54,332 bases of DNA from Pseudomonadota bacterium (GTDB taxonomy: Bacteria; Pseudomonadota; Alphaproteobacteria; Reyranellales; Reyranellaceae). How positions within the stretch are numbered: position 1 is the stretch's first letter; each line of letters starts with the position of its first letter. Below, in pieces: positions 1 through 8,244 of this stretch. The DNA lies in the NCBI GenBank assembly GCA_018242505.1, contig JAFEBU010000030.1, positions 1 to 54,332 of the forward strand. The letters run 5' to 3'. The notes beneath the pieces are model-generated. The model was not told where the DNA came from, ran no database searches, and saw only the letters and a list, made by a program, of their open reading frames with translations. A program made the translations under genes and the position numbers.

Positions 1-179
1 CCGGAGCTGCCTCTGCCATGGAGCACGACCACGAGCGGCGCGCCGGGGCCAATGCCGGCCGGCACGTGCAAGGCATAGCTTCTCCCGATCCCGTCGACCT
101 CCATGCGCCGCTCATTTGCATTTGCCGATCCGCAAATGAACAAACCAAAACAAAGACCAAGGGTATGCAATTTCTTCAT
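1..179 (-). CDS. Secreted alpha/beta-hydrolase (PHB depolymerase-type esterase), N-terminus only
   Basis: Partial gene running off the left edge. Reading leftward from an ATG at 179-177 the frame stays open to base 1. It starts with a classic signal peptide (MKK, a hydrophobic stretch, then GSANA before NERR). The mature start reads VDGIGRSYALHVP and then PLVVVLHGRGS, which is the strand and oxyanion-hole HG motif at the beginning of the polyhydroxybutyrate-depolymerase/LpqC-like esterase family. The catalytic serine lies outside the window. It would act on ester substrates outside the inner membrane; the substrate cannot be told. It lies downstream of the Fur-family gene on the same strand, about 150 bp away. 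Upstream of the ATG I see only a weak ribosome-binding site, so the start rests mainly on the signal peptide. Confidence 0.72.
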   Translation of the reverse strand, partial: MKKLHTLGLCFGLFICGSANANERRMEVDGIGRSYALHVPAGIGPGAPLVVVLHGRGSS

Positions 180-332
180 CAATGTTGCCGTGATCGTAGC
201 TCTGCACTTCGAAACCGCCAAGCTTGACGGCACCGACCCGCTCGCTTGGCTCGCCGCCATGCCGGCGCGCCTGCCAGATCTCATCGACGAACTCCTGCCT
301 TGGGACTGACAACCGCAGCCACCGGCCGCCGC

Positions 333-776
333 TCAAGTAACCATATTTCCCCGTGGCCTTCGCCGGATGCGTACACTGTTGTCCTCGATCTCACCAATGA
401 TCTCCACGTGGCAGGCGATCATGCGATAGCCGAGTCCGCGCACGAGTTGCTTAAGGAGGGCTGTGAGACGGTCGTCACTAACTTCAACGATGGCGCCAGT
501 ATCGTGGTCGATTAGGTGATAGTGAGGACTGCCCGCGGGCTCGTAGCGCGCCTTGTCGTCGCCGAATACGCACCGACGAAGTACGCCTTCGGCGGTCAGC
601 CGGTTCAGGATGCGATAAGTTGTGCCTAGGGCGATATGGTGCTTTTGCGTTACGCGTCGGTGAATATCTGAGACAGTGGGATGGTCATTGCTCTCCTCCA
701 GCACCTGCAAGACTGCTCGCCGCGGCCGAGTGAGTTTTACTCCACGCTGTTGGCAGAGGTCTTCCAGCCGACTCAT
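333..776 (-). CDS. Fur/Mur-family metal-responsive transcriptional regulator
   Basis: 147-residue protein of the normal Fur length. An open frame extends upstream to 929, but the ATG at 776 (MSRLEDLCQQRG) has a GAGG ribosome-binding site and begins at the usual N-terminal helix, so I chose it. The winged-helix part includes LTRPRRAVLQVL and GTTYRILNRLTAEGVL (recognition helix). The dimerisation domain carries SPHYHLIDHDTGAIVEV, close to the HHDHLID..TGKVIEF segment of rhizobial Mur/Fur proteins, and lacks the Cys-x-x-Cys zinc site of enteric Fur. The family represses metal-uptake genes using Fe(II) or Mn(II) as corepressor. It lies about 270 bp downstream of the efeB-like gene on the same strand, which fits a role in iron or manganese control. 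Which metal it senses cannot be told from sequence. Confidence 0.9.
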   Translation of the reverse strand: MSRLEDLCQQRGVKLTRPRRAVLQVLEESNDHPTVSDIHRRVTQKHHIALGTTYRILNRLTAEGVLRRCVFGDDKARYEPAGSPHYHLIDHDTGAIVEVSDDRLTALLKQLVRGLGYRMIACHVEIIGEIEDNSVRIRRRPRGNMVT

Positions 777-994
777 CTCAATGCCTCGGGAAGAGCCTGA
801 TCGAATTTCTGGTTCAGCACTGGGTTTGGTTGGCCTTGGAGCCAAACGACAGCGCCCGCCGTGCGAAGTTGAGTTCGCGGCGGCCAATTCTCGCCCGCTA
901 TTTGGACTTTTCTCGATCTGGATTGCCAAGATTTGCCACTCCCTCTCACCATGAAGCGGATCTTGCTGAAAGAACGGTGCTTGGATTTCGATGA

Positions 995-1019
995 AGACTC
1001 AGCGTCTCCTGCTGAGTTT
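995..1019 (-). terminator. Hairpin downstream of the efeB-like gene
   Basis: Perfect 7-bp stem ACTCAGC (997-1003) and GCTGAGT (1011-1017) with a 7-nt loop, extendable by an A-T and a G-T pair. It lies about 30 bp after the DyP peroxidase stop on the minus strand. There is no long U tract on that strand, so it may be a processing or pausing hairpin rather than a strong intrinsic terminator. Confidence 0.45.
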
Positions 1020-1047
1020 CAATGTTGGGGTACAACAAATATCCCTT

Positions 1048-2481
1048 TCATGCGGTCTCTAACAGCGACTGCCCGATATAGCGGTCGGGAGTGGCGCCAG
1101 GTGGGCAAACAAAGAGGCCTCCGCCGACATGGGTCACGAACTGGTTCAGCATGTCGAACTTGGCCATGCGCCCAAAGATCTCGATAAAGCCAGAGCGTGG
1201 ATCGCGCTGGTAGCAGATGAAGAACAGTCCCGCATCGTATTCGAGGCCCTGGCGCCAAGGCGGCCATCGCTCGGTCGTGAAGTTCACGCCGTCGTTGTAG
1301 GAATAGCCGCGCCGGAGGATCTGTGCCCCATCATTGGTCGCAGCTGCGGCGAGTCTTACGTGTGCGTTCTCGGCGATCATGGGATTGCCATCCTTATCTG
1401 TGATAGCCAAGTCGAGCGTATCAAACTCCCTGGCCTTGCCGATGGGTGACCCAGAATACTTATGCCGGCCAACGGTCTCTTCCTGGAAGGCGACCTTCAT
1501 CCGATCCCAGTGCTCAAGCGCGATACGAATACGACGGGCCACCACGTAGCTGCCACCACGCAACCAGTCGGGCCCTTCGTCACCCACCCAGATGAACTTA
1601 TCCATTGCCTTGGAGTCGGTGACCGGCGGATTGTTCGTCCCGTCCTTGAAGCCCATGAGGTTACGCGGCGTCTCCCCCTGCCCGGCATCCGGGATGAACC
1701 CCGTCTGCACCCAGCGGATCTTCGCCACATTGCCCGCGAGCCGGGCGAGCTGACGGACGGCATGGAACACGATCTGCGGGTCGTCGGCACAAGCCTGGAC
1801 CAGGAGATCGCCGCCAGTGTGCTGCTCGACGAGCTGGTCGCCGACAAATTTGGGCAGATCGACGAACGCCGCAGGACGGTGTGCAGCGAGATCGTAGCGG
1901 TCCTTTCCATCCTTGACGAACAGTCCGGCGCCGAAACCGAACGTAAGGGTCAGGCGCGCCGGCGATTGGCCAAGAACTTCGCCAGTGTCGGCAGCGATTG
2001 CATTCACTCCCTGTGTTTTGCCAAACCCTGTGGGCGGTTCCCCGAGCGTTTCGCCCACCTCGGTGGTCATTCCGCCTGGCTGAGGAGCGCCATAAGAGCT
2101 GCCATATTTTTCTTTTTCTGCGCCATGACTCGTCGAAACAGGCTTCAGCCCATCTTCGAGGGGTTGCGCCATCTCGCCGGTGGTCATCCTGGCGGATGCC
2201 AACGTCCACGCCTTCAAGAGGCTCGCGACTTCCGTCCGCTCCGTCGTCACCAGATCGAAAGCGGCAAAATAGGCGTGCCGCTGCATCGGTGTCGTGATGC
2301 CATTCTGATGCACGCCGTAGAACGGCAAGGAGGCCGCCTTGCCGTCCATTGAAGCCACCTGCGATACATTCTCCTTGGCCGATGCGACAGCATTGGCGCC
2401 GAGTACACCGACAACGCCCGCTGCTCCGGTCAGGAAATGGCGCCGTTTCGAGCCGGAGCCTGAATCTCCCCTGCCGCTCAT
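1048..2481 (-). CDS. efeB: Tat-exported DyP-type haem peroxidase / deferrochelatase (EfeB-like)
   Basis: 477 residues. It has a twin-arginine signal (KRRHFLTGAAG, Arg13-Arg14) followed by a hydrophobic segment. The body is a class A dye-decolourising peroxidase: GFKDGTNN (the GxxDG distal motif with catalytic Asp), WLRGGSYVVARRIRI, ENAHVRLA with a likely proximal haem His, and ILRRGYSYNDG. EfeB proteins act in the periplasm on haem or porphyrins and support ferrous-iron uptake by EfeUO. No efeU or efeO is visible here, so the role may instead be peroxide or haem handling. It is longer than enteric EfeB (about 420) because of an insertion around residues 100-160 rich in Gly, Glu and Pro. Its start overlaps the preceding gene by 4 bp (ATGA), implying translational coupling. 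Confidence 0.9.
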   Translation of the reverse strand: MSGRGDSGSGSKRRHFLTGAAGVVGVLGANAVASAKENVSQVASMDGKAASLPFYGVHQNGITTPMQRHAYFAAFDLVTTERTEVASLLKAWTLASARMTTGEMAQPLEDGLKPVSTSHGAEKEKYGSSYGAPQPGGMTTEVGETLGEPPTGFGKTQGVNAIAADTGEVLGQSPARLTLTFGFGAGLFVKDGKDRYDLAAHRPAAFVDLPKFVGDQLVEQHTGGDLLVQACADDPQIVFHAVRQLARLAGNVAKIRWVQTGFIPDAGQGETPRNLMGFKDGTNNPPVTDSKAMDKFIWVGDEGPDWLRGGSYVVARRIRIALEHWDRMKVAFQEETVGRHKYSGSPIGKAREFDTLDLAITDKDGNPMIAENAHVRLAAAATNDGAQILRRGYSYNDGVNFTTERWPPWRQGLEYDAGLFFICYQRDPRSGFIEIFGRMAKFDMLNQFVTHVGGGLFVCPPGATPDRYIGQSLLETA

Positions 2482-3626
2482 CGTGCTTCTTTCATGAGCG
2501 TATTGACGTCATCCATCACGTAGTAGATGCCGCTATGGTCCGGCGCCATTGCGATGCCGAAAAGATTGCCATTGCCTGGCGGCGACTGTGCTTGGTTGGT
2601 GTTGAGCCAACGCGCGTAGATCTGCTTGCCGGCGACGGGATCGACCTCGACGGCGCGACCGTCCTTGCCATTGCAGACGATAAGATGGCCGTCCGGTGTC
2701 CACGTCATGGCCAACGGCCAAGACAGCAGACCGCCTTGGGTCACGACCCTGCCCGTTCCAGCGCTGGTCGTGCGGGTGGTGGCATCCGCAATCGCAGTGA
2801 TGACATTGTCGAGTCCGTCAGTGACGTAAAGCGTATTGTCGGGGCCAAGCGCCAGGCCGGTCGGCCCCAGCAAGAAGTTGTCGACGTCGGCCCGCTGCGA
2901 GAAGCCGCTGGCGACGACTGTCTGGCTCAGCAATTTGGGCGGCTTGCCGTCGTTCACCGCGAGTTCCAGGCGGAGCACAGTCGCCTTGCGGACGACGATG
3001 GGCAAGCCGGTCTTTGGATCGACCATGCGAGGGGACGGCACGTCGAATCCTGCCATGCTGATAAACAGGGTCACCTGGGAACCATTGTCCACGACGGCCA
3101 TGTTGCCCCAAGGACCATTGATGGTCGGACCAGACCAGGCCGAAACCACGTTGCCATTCGGATCAAGTACCAGGACACAGCCATCCCCTTTGGTGGCAGT
3201 GGTGCCGTCCTTGCTGGGTGTGCTGCCGACGATCACCCAGCCCGTCTTCAGCATCGTCATGGCAGTGGAGAGACCGATGCCACCAGGACACTGGGCCAGG
3301 TTCTGCGGAATCTTGGCAAACAGGTAATTCTGTTTGGTCGAAGGCCGGAATCCGATGATTGTCGTACCCGTGCCCTGCAGGTTGGCGACATTGTTGAAGT
3401 TGTCGACCAGTACGTCGTCCTTTTGGATCTTGCCCGCCGAGACTGGCGCCACGACGACGGCATAGGGATTGAGATCGCCATTGTCGGCAACCGTCGTGGT
3501 CAGTGTCGTGTGGTGATGAACGGTTTCCAGGTATCCTCTTGGTTTCTCGGCATGACCTGGCGCCATGAAGGCTAGAAGCGCCAACATGCCCAATGCGACG
3601 TGCGCCGCCTTTGATCCTGGCTTCAT
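2478..3626 (-). CDS. Secreted NHL/SMP-30-like beta-propeller protein
   Basis: 382 residues from the ATG at 3626. The frame stays open to 3803, but a signal peptide begins here (MKPGSKAAH, then a leucine-rich core, cleaved after PGHA). The mature protein has repeated blades of the NHL/gluconolactonase type, for example GPTGLALGPDNTLYVTDGLDNVI, PLAMTWTPDGHLIVCNGKDG and LFGIAMAPDHSGIYYVMDD. The function is not recognised. Such periplasmic propellers can bind ligands or act as lactonases, but no catalytic residues can be assigned safely. It sits between the OprB-like porin and the DyP peroxidase, overlapping the latter by 4 bp, so the three are probably one transcript and may act on a common substrate in the periplasm. 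Confidence 0.75.
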   Translation of the reverse strand: MKPGSKAAHVALGMLALLAFMAPGHAEKPRGYLETVHHHTTLTTTVADNGDLNPYAVVVAPVSAGKIQKDDVLVDNFNNVANLQGTGTTIIGFRPSTKQNYLFAKIPQNLAQCPGGIGLSTAMTMLKTGWVIVGSTPSKDGTTATKGDGCVLVLDPNGNVVSAWSGPTINGPWGNMAVVDNGSQVTLFISMAGFDVPSPRMVDPKTGLPIVVRKATVLRLELAVNDGKPPKLLSQTVVASGFSQRADVDNFLLGPTGLALGPDNTLYVTDGLDNVITAIADATTRTTSAGTGRVVTQGGLLSWPLAMTWTPDGHLIVCNGKDGRAVEVDPVAGKQIYARWLNTNQAQSPPGNGNLFGIAMAPDHSGIYYVMDDVNTLMKEAR

Positions 3627-3676
3627 GGTTCCTCTCTGACAGACCTCTGGTGTTCGCAACGACATTGCGGGACTCG

Positions 3677-5188
3677 TCAAAACAGAATGTTGGTACGCAT
3701 CCCTACGACGAGCTCGTTTCCAACGGCTTGGGTGGGATTGTTCGGGTTCAATACGCCACCGCCCGGATTGAACACGAATTGGAGATCGGGCTGGATCTGC
3801 CACCAGGGGCGCACTTGGGCGAGGTACGTCAGCTCGAGATAGGTTTCGCTTTGACGAACCAGACCGTTGACCGGCGTGCCGGCCGCTTGATTGAAGGAAA
3901 TGGTGTCAGCGTCGAGGCCAGAGGCAAAGCCGCTGACATGCGCATAACCCATTCCTAACGCGAGGACGTCGTCGGGCCGGTTGGGCAGCGGGTTATGATA
4001 CACGACGCCAGCATTCACACTAAAATCGATCTGATTGCGGTCGGCCTGCGGTGTCCACAGCACGCGTCCAAAGACGCTGACGGACCGGGCCGGGTTTGTG
4101 CTTTGCGCCCAGACCATCTGATCCGCCACGGCATAGATCGAAAAATCGCCGGAGTGTTTCCTTGGCATTCCCGTAGAGTTGGGATCGGCCAGGGAGAGAC
4201 CTGTGTTGTCGTAGCGCTGGTCGTCGAAGCTCAGGGAATTGTACCAGAAGCCAATTTTGTAGGTGTGGCCGAGCGGCAAGCCGCTACTACCGGGTTCCTC
4301 CATCATGCCCAGGGACGGATAGGCGTATTGCAATTCGAAGATCGCCATCACGCCGTCGCGAAGACCGAAATAGGTGCCCGATGGATTAAGCAACTGCGAA
4401 TCACCGCCGGTCGTTGAGGCCGGGCTGCCGTTATAGACGCCGAACAGAGCGGTGACTGAGTTGATGGGGCGATAGCGCAACCGTGCGCCGAGCGCGGACA
4501 GCGGGTAGGCTGGACCTCCGCCCGGCAAATCGGCGGAAGGCACCATCGGCCAGCCGAACATAGTGTTCATGAAATAGATGCCGTTCAGATTCGTCATGAA
4601 CTCCTGATCGAGGCTTTGCTGGCCGATCCTGATGTCCATACGATCTTCCGGCAGAAATTTCTGCTGATACCAAAGCTCCCACAGGCGCGTAGCGGGGTCG
4701 CCCGTAATACCGCTCGAGGTCTGCAGGGATAGCAAGTTATTGGCGCTGAAATTGTAACCATGGAGTTGCAGGGCGCTCACGTTGAACAGACCTCCGTACC
4801 AGCCGAGCGCTCGCTGTGTGTCCAACTGGAGGATCATCTGGGTCAGACCGTCATAGCCCGGCTGGGTCCGCGTGCCGCCAGTGACGTTGGCCAGGACCTC
4901 ACTGGTTTCCTGAAACGCGATAGAGACGCCGATCTTGGCAAGAGCACTGCGCAGCCCGAACAAATCGCCAAAGAGATAATTGCTTCGCTCGAGACTGCTC
5001 AGATACCCTGAGAAGCCCTGCCTTCCGCCGGGGCCTTGCTCTGTGGTGCTGACAGGCACCGACAATGGCGGGGGCGCCGCATACACGACGGGCACTTCCG
5101 CAACGAAGATCAAAGCGCAGACTAGGGTAACGTATCGCCTCCTCGGCCGCGTTCTTCTCCGGGTCTCTTCCGAACCACGCCGTTTCAT
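3677..5188 (-). CDS. OprB-family carbohydrate-selective-type outer-membrane porin
   Basis: 503 residues from ATG 5188, which has a GGCGGAG ribosome-binding site; an in-frame extension to 5278 looks non-coding. The N-terminus is a long basic region (RRRTRPRRR), then a hydrophobic signal core ending VVYA. The mature protein shows OprB features: GLRSALAKIGVSIAFQETSEVLANVTGG, LWYQQKFLPEDRMDIRIGQQSLDQEF, alternating beta strands, and a C-terminus ending VGMRTNILF with terminal Phe for BAM insertion. OprB porins pass sugars and other small solutes; the real substrate here is unknown. It is the first gene of the probable porin / NHL-like / DyP transcript, with about 50 bp to the next start. Confidence 0.85.
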   Translation of the reverse strand: MKRRGSEETRRRTRPRRRYVTLVCALIFVAEVPVVYAAPPPLSVPVSTTEQGPGGRQGFSGYLSSLERSNYLFGDLFGLRSALAKIGVSIAFQETSEVLANVTGGTRTQPGYDGLTQMILQLDTQRALGWYGGLFNVSALQLHGYNFSANNLLSLQTSSGITGDPATRLWELWYQQKFLPEDRMDIRIGQQSLDQEFMTNLNGIYFMNTMFGWPMVPSADLPGGGPAYPLSALGARLRYRPINSVTALFGVYNGSPASTTGGDSQLLNPSGTYFGLRDGVMAIFELQYAYPSLGMMEEPGSSGLPLGHTYKIGFWYNSLSFDDQRYDNTGLSLADPNSTGMPRKHSGDFSIYAVADQMVWAQSTNPARSVSVFGRVLWTPQADRNQIDFSVNAGVVYHNPLPNRPDDVLALGMGYAHVSGFASGLDADTISFNQAAGTPVNGLVRQSETYLELTYLAQVRPWWQIQPDLQFVFNPGGGVLNPNNPTQAVGNELVVGMRTNILF

Positions 5189-5614
5189 TCTTGCTCCGCC
5201 TTTCGAACTCGGTATCGTGCAAGTGCGAATCACTCGCGGCGGATAACTGGCGGAGTTTTTGGATGGAGAAAAGCCCAAAGCTCAAAGGTTAACGCGAATC
5301 AATCTCGCAACAATCTCTGCCCAACTTTGCAAGACTCGGAAACTTCTCAGAGGGACTCTTCTATGGAAGACATCTACTTAAAGTTGTTTCCTCAACACTG
5401 CTTACCTTTGCTCTTGCAGATGGTCTGAATTGCTCAAATCAATTCGCAGCGTCTTCGAGAAAAGAGATGGCATGCATAGTGGCCGCTCCTTAAGCAGACA
5501 ACGCGGCAAGGATGACATCAAGAAGCGAAGGTTGATCATGTATGACTTGCATCCCGACCGTTGGTTGAGCGCGCGATCTGCATACGGCGTCTCGTGCGAT
5601 GACGGAGCTTAGCT
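5189..5614. other. Divergent intergenic region between porin and two-component genes
   Basis: 426 bp between divergent genes, so it must hold promoters for both. The sequence is AT-richer than its surroundings. A 60-codon open frame at 5430-5612 shows no recognisable protein and no good ribosome-binding site. I see no clear operator. Confidence 0.5.
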
Positions 5615-6292
5615 GTGAAGATTCTATTGATAGAGGATGATCAGGAGACAGCTGATTACATTATCCAAGGCTTGCAGGGAGAAGGACACGTGCTGGTCGC
5701 AGCAAGAGACGGCCAAGCTGGGCTCGTCAATGCAGCTGGTGAAGATTGGGATCTTCTCATTGTTGATCGCATGCTGCCGAAGCTAGACGGCCTAGGAATG
5801 GTCCGTTTGTTACGTGGCAGCGGCGTCAACACTCCGGTGCTATTTCTGACTGCGCTTGGAGGAATCGACGATCGCGTCGCGGGGCTCAATGCAGGAGGTG
5901 ATGACTATCTGGTCAAACCCTTTGCTTTCTCTGAATTCGTTGCACGAATCAACGCCCTTCGACGGCGGCCTCATCATAGCGTGCCAGAAACAACTTTAAA
6001 GATCGCTGACCTTGAGATTGATCTGCAGGCACATGTGACCAGACGCGGCGGGAAGGTCATTGATCTGCAGCCACGAGAGTTTCGCCTCCTTGAGTACCTC
6101 ATGCGCCACGCCGGACAAGTGATTACGCGAACAATGCTGTTGGAGAACGTCTGGCATATGCACTTCGATCCTCACACCAATGTCGTCGAAAGTCATATCA
6201 GCCGCTTGCGATCAAAGATGGCCCAGGACGGCAGTCCAGAACTTATCCATACAATTCGCGGTGCTGGGTATTGCCTCCGTGCGCCTATCTAG
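5615..6292 (+). CDS. OmpR/PhoB-family response regulator
   Basis: 225 residues. The receiver domain (1-115) has acidic pocket E7-D8-D9, phospho-acceptor Asp51 (LLIVDRMLPKLDG), Thr in LFLTA and the conserved Lys in DDYLVKPF. A winged-helix output domain follows (LQPREFRLLEYLMRHAGQVITRTMLLENVW, then VVESHISRLRSKM and HTIRGAGYCLR). It starts at GTG 5615 with GGAG eight bases upstream. The histidine-kinase gene follows with a short overlap, so the two form a standard pair. Residues such as LIRTVRG/GAGY-type ends are typical of heavy-metal or envelope-stress regulators (CusR/QseB/TctD class), but the signal is unknown. Codon use is less GC-rich than in the flanking genes. Confidence 0.92.
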   Translation: MKILLIEDDQETADYIIQGLQGEGHVLVAARDGQAGLVNAAGEDWDLLIVDRMLPKLDGLGMVRLLRGSGVNTPVLFLTALGGIDDRVAGLNAGGDDYLVKPFAFSEFVARINALRRRPHHSVPETTLKIADLEIDLQAHVTRRGGKVIDLQPREFRLLEYLMRHAGQVITRTMLLENVWHMHFDPHTNVVESHISRLRSKMAQDGSPELIHTIRGAGYCLRAPI

Positions 6293-7676
6293 AATTCTCA
6301 GGACGTCCAGTTTCCGTCTTACGCTATTCTATGCAGGAATTTTTTGCGGATCGTTCATCGCCTTATTCGGCGTGATCTATTGGTCGACCGCTGCTTACAT
6401 GAATCGACAGATAGACACTTCCGTATCGGACGAGATCACGGAACTCCAAACCACAGGGGCAGGCCTTGATCTCTTGCATTTTGCGACAATAGTCACCGAA
6501 TTTTCCAATCGATCCCCAGGCTTCTTTTACCTTTTGCAAGATGTCGATGGCAGGCGGCTGGCTGGAAATTTTCCTCCGATCGAGACGCCGGCGCCAGGCC
6601 TGTACGAGCCGTCGCAACGGGAGAGCAGCAAAGACGGAAGAGCCGTTCGTGGTCGAGGCATCCTTTTGAAAGGGGGTGTCTATCTTTTCATAGGACGAAG
6701 CACTCACGAACTAAATGAAATGCAAGAGTTCATACGGCATGCCTTTGAATGGGGATTCGCTACAACCATTCTGATCGCCCTAGCAGGTGGGGCCATCATA
6801 AGCCAAAGTGTACTTGGCCGGGTCGAATCCTTGAGCCGAGTTAGCCGCGAGATTATGACAGGAGATCTGCTACGACGGATCGAGGTACGCGGCAGCAACG
6901 ATGAATTTGACCATCTCGCCACCAGTCTAAACAATATGTTGGACCGGATTCAGACACTCATGGAAGGGCTGCGACAAGTTTCAAACGATATCGCCCATGA
7001 ACTGCGGACACCCTTGACTCGCTTACGACAACGAGTGGAGTTGGCGACACGCAAGCCGATGGATACCGAAGCACTAAGCACAGTGCTCAACAGCACGCTT
7101 AAGGATATTGACGCCGTCCTTGAAACGTTCAACGCACTATTACGAATCGCACAGATCGAGTCGTCTTCTCGCCGCGCATCGTTTACTTCTGTCGATCTAA
7201 CGGAGGTTCTTGAGACAGTGGTCGAAGTCTATCTCTCCATGGCTGAAGACAAAGGCCAAACAATCGCGAAGGCAATTCCGCCAGGGCTGTCCGTCAGAGG
7301 CGATCGAGAACTGCTCATGCAGCTCTTTGCGAATCTCGTCGAAAATGCTGTGCGACATACGCCCGCGAAAACCCGCATTGAGATCAGCGCCACGCCAACG
7401 CTGGATCATGTGGACGTCAGAATCTCGGACACTGGCGATGGCATTCCCGCCCCTATGCGCCCCCATGTATTCACGCGTTTCTTTCGGCTAGAAAAGAGCA
7501 GAACGACCCCAGGAAATGGACTGGGGTTGAGTTTGGTCGCCGCCATTGCGGCACTTCACCATTCAACAATCGATCTTTCCGATAACAAACCCGGACTATG
7601 CGCGCTGGTAAGACTGAAACGAATTGCGATGTCTGACGCTGTTGGGAATCGCGCGCTACGGTTGTCCACTGACTGA
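6279..7676 (+). CDS. Membrane-bound sensor histidine kinase
   Basis: 465 residues from GTG 6279, overlapping the response-regulator stop by 14 bp. The frame stays open to 6180, but the upstream part lies inside the regulator. There are two membrane segments (LTLFYAGIFCGSFIALFGVIYW and FATTILIALAGGAIISQSVLG) with a periplasmic domain of about 130 residues between them. HAMP follows, then HisKA with phospho-acceptor His240 (DIAHELRTPLTRLRQ) and the ATPase domain (NLVENAVRHTP, DTGDGIP, GNGLGLSLV). It phosphorylates the regulator encoded just upstream. The periplasmic domain contains no motif that identifies the ligand. GC is visibly lower than in the neighbours, which may mark acquisition. Confidence 0.9.
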   Translation: MRLSRILRTSSFRLTLFYAGIFCGSFIALFGVIYWSTAAYMNRQIDTSVSDEITELQTTGAGLDLLHFATIVTEFSNRSPGFFYLLQDVDGRRLAGNFPPIETPAPGLYEPSQRESSKDGRAVRGRGILLKGGVYLFIGRSTHELNEMQEFIRHAFEWGFATTILIALAGGAIISQSVLGRVESLSRVSREIMTGDLLRRIEVRGSNDEFDHLATSLNNMLDRIQTLMEGLRQVSNDIAHELRTPLTRLRQRVELATRKPMDTEALSTVLNSTLKDIDAVLETFNALLRIAQIESSSRRASFTSVDLTEVLETVVEVYLSMAEDKGQTIAKAIPPGLSVRGDRELLMQLFANLVENAVRHTPAKTRIEISATPTLDHVDVRISDTGDGIPAPMRPHVFTRFFRLEKSRTTPGNGLGLSLVAAIAALHHSTIDLSDNKPGLCALVRLKRIAMSDAVGNRALRLSTD

Positions 7677-8105
7677 CGACCATGGAGGCCAAACTGGTCG
7701 AGGCTCGGGTATCCGACCAGCTTCGGGATCATGGCGCAGTTCTCACTGCGTCCGGTGCCCTTCTGGAAGGATGAATTCGGCTTCCCTAGAGCGGACCGAT
7801 TGACGCGCCTAGCCAGAAATGGGTACCGGCACGGCGTGCTTGCTAACCATTCCCTTTGACTGACCGAGCGCCGCAGCTGGGTGCGAGCGGAACAGATAAG
7901 GCTCCAGGCGTGGGTTTCTACTCCCCATGCCGCCGCAGCTGGAGCGTCAGCCGATGGCTGACATGGATGTGCCTGAGGCACAATCAACGTCCACGCGCCG
8001 GTTTTAGTGACCTGAGATGGCCTCCTGCACGATGACGGGAGGAATGCCAGACGCGAGGTCCCTAAGTCCGGCCTAAGTCTCGAGAGTTAAGGAACATCGT
8101 ATACG
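7677..8105. other. Intergenic region, no supported gene
   Basis: Roughly 430 bp after the histidine kinase. Open frames on either strand here look like random reading and match no family I recognise. Near its right end lies a pair of CTAAG repeats (separate entry). Confidence 0.4.
8062..8077. promoter_or_regulatory. CTAAG-N6-CTAAG direct repeat (candidate response-regulator box)
   Basis: CTAAG at 8062-8066 and 8073-8077, 11 bp start to start, about 170 bp upstream of the GlxA-type regulator. The same 11-bp-spaced motif (or its complement) occurs at 19418, 21444 and 21493. Spacing of one helical turn is typical of OmpR-family dimers such as PmrA or QseB. Confidence 0.45.
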
Positions 8106-8243
8106 ATGATCGATGCTCCTGTCTTCGCAGTTGCCGACAATCTAGTCGTCTATGCTGGCGACGAGGTGCCTGGCATGCATCACATGCTGCTCATGGATCG
8201 CGATCCGGGCCCTTTCGGCATGTTTATCTTAATGGGGCGGTGA
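8106..8243 (+). CDS. Possible 45-residue small ORF upstream of GlxA-type regulator
   Basis: ATG at 8106 with a stop one base before the ATG of the next gene. The translation begins MIDAPVFAVADNLVVYAGDE and ends with a methionine-rich tail (MHHMLLMD, FGMFILMGR). It matches no family I know. It could be a coupled leader peptide or the remnant of a longer gene: in the same frame a stop lies only six codons upstream. There is no strong ribosome-binding site. Confidence 0.28.
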   Translation: MIDAPVFAVADNLVVYAGDEVPGMHHMLLMDRDPGPFGMFILMGR

Positions 8244-8244
8244 C

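Noticed and set aside
112..336. 74-codon minus-strand frame between the Fur-type gene and the esterase
   Set aside because: It starts with TTG, overlaps the well-supported signal-peptide start of the esterase in another frame, and matches no family.
1462..2352. 296-codon plus-strand frame
   Set aside because: It is antisense to the DyP peroxidase gene, and its sequence has no family resemblance; high GC creates long antisense frames here.
2349..3575. 408-codon plus-strand frame
   Set aside because: It is antisense to the NHL-like gene, whose signal peptide, repeats and coupled start are convincing.
7556..7987. 143-codon minus-strand frame after the first histidine kinase
   Set aside because: It overlaps the kinase 3' end, lacks a ribosome-binding site and shows no recognised family, although the region is otherwise empty.
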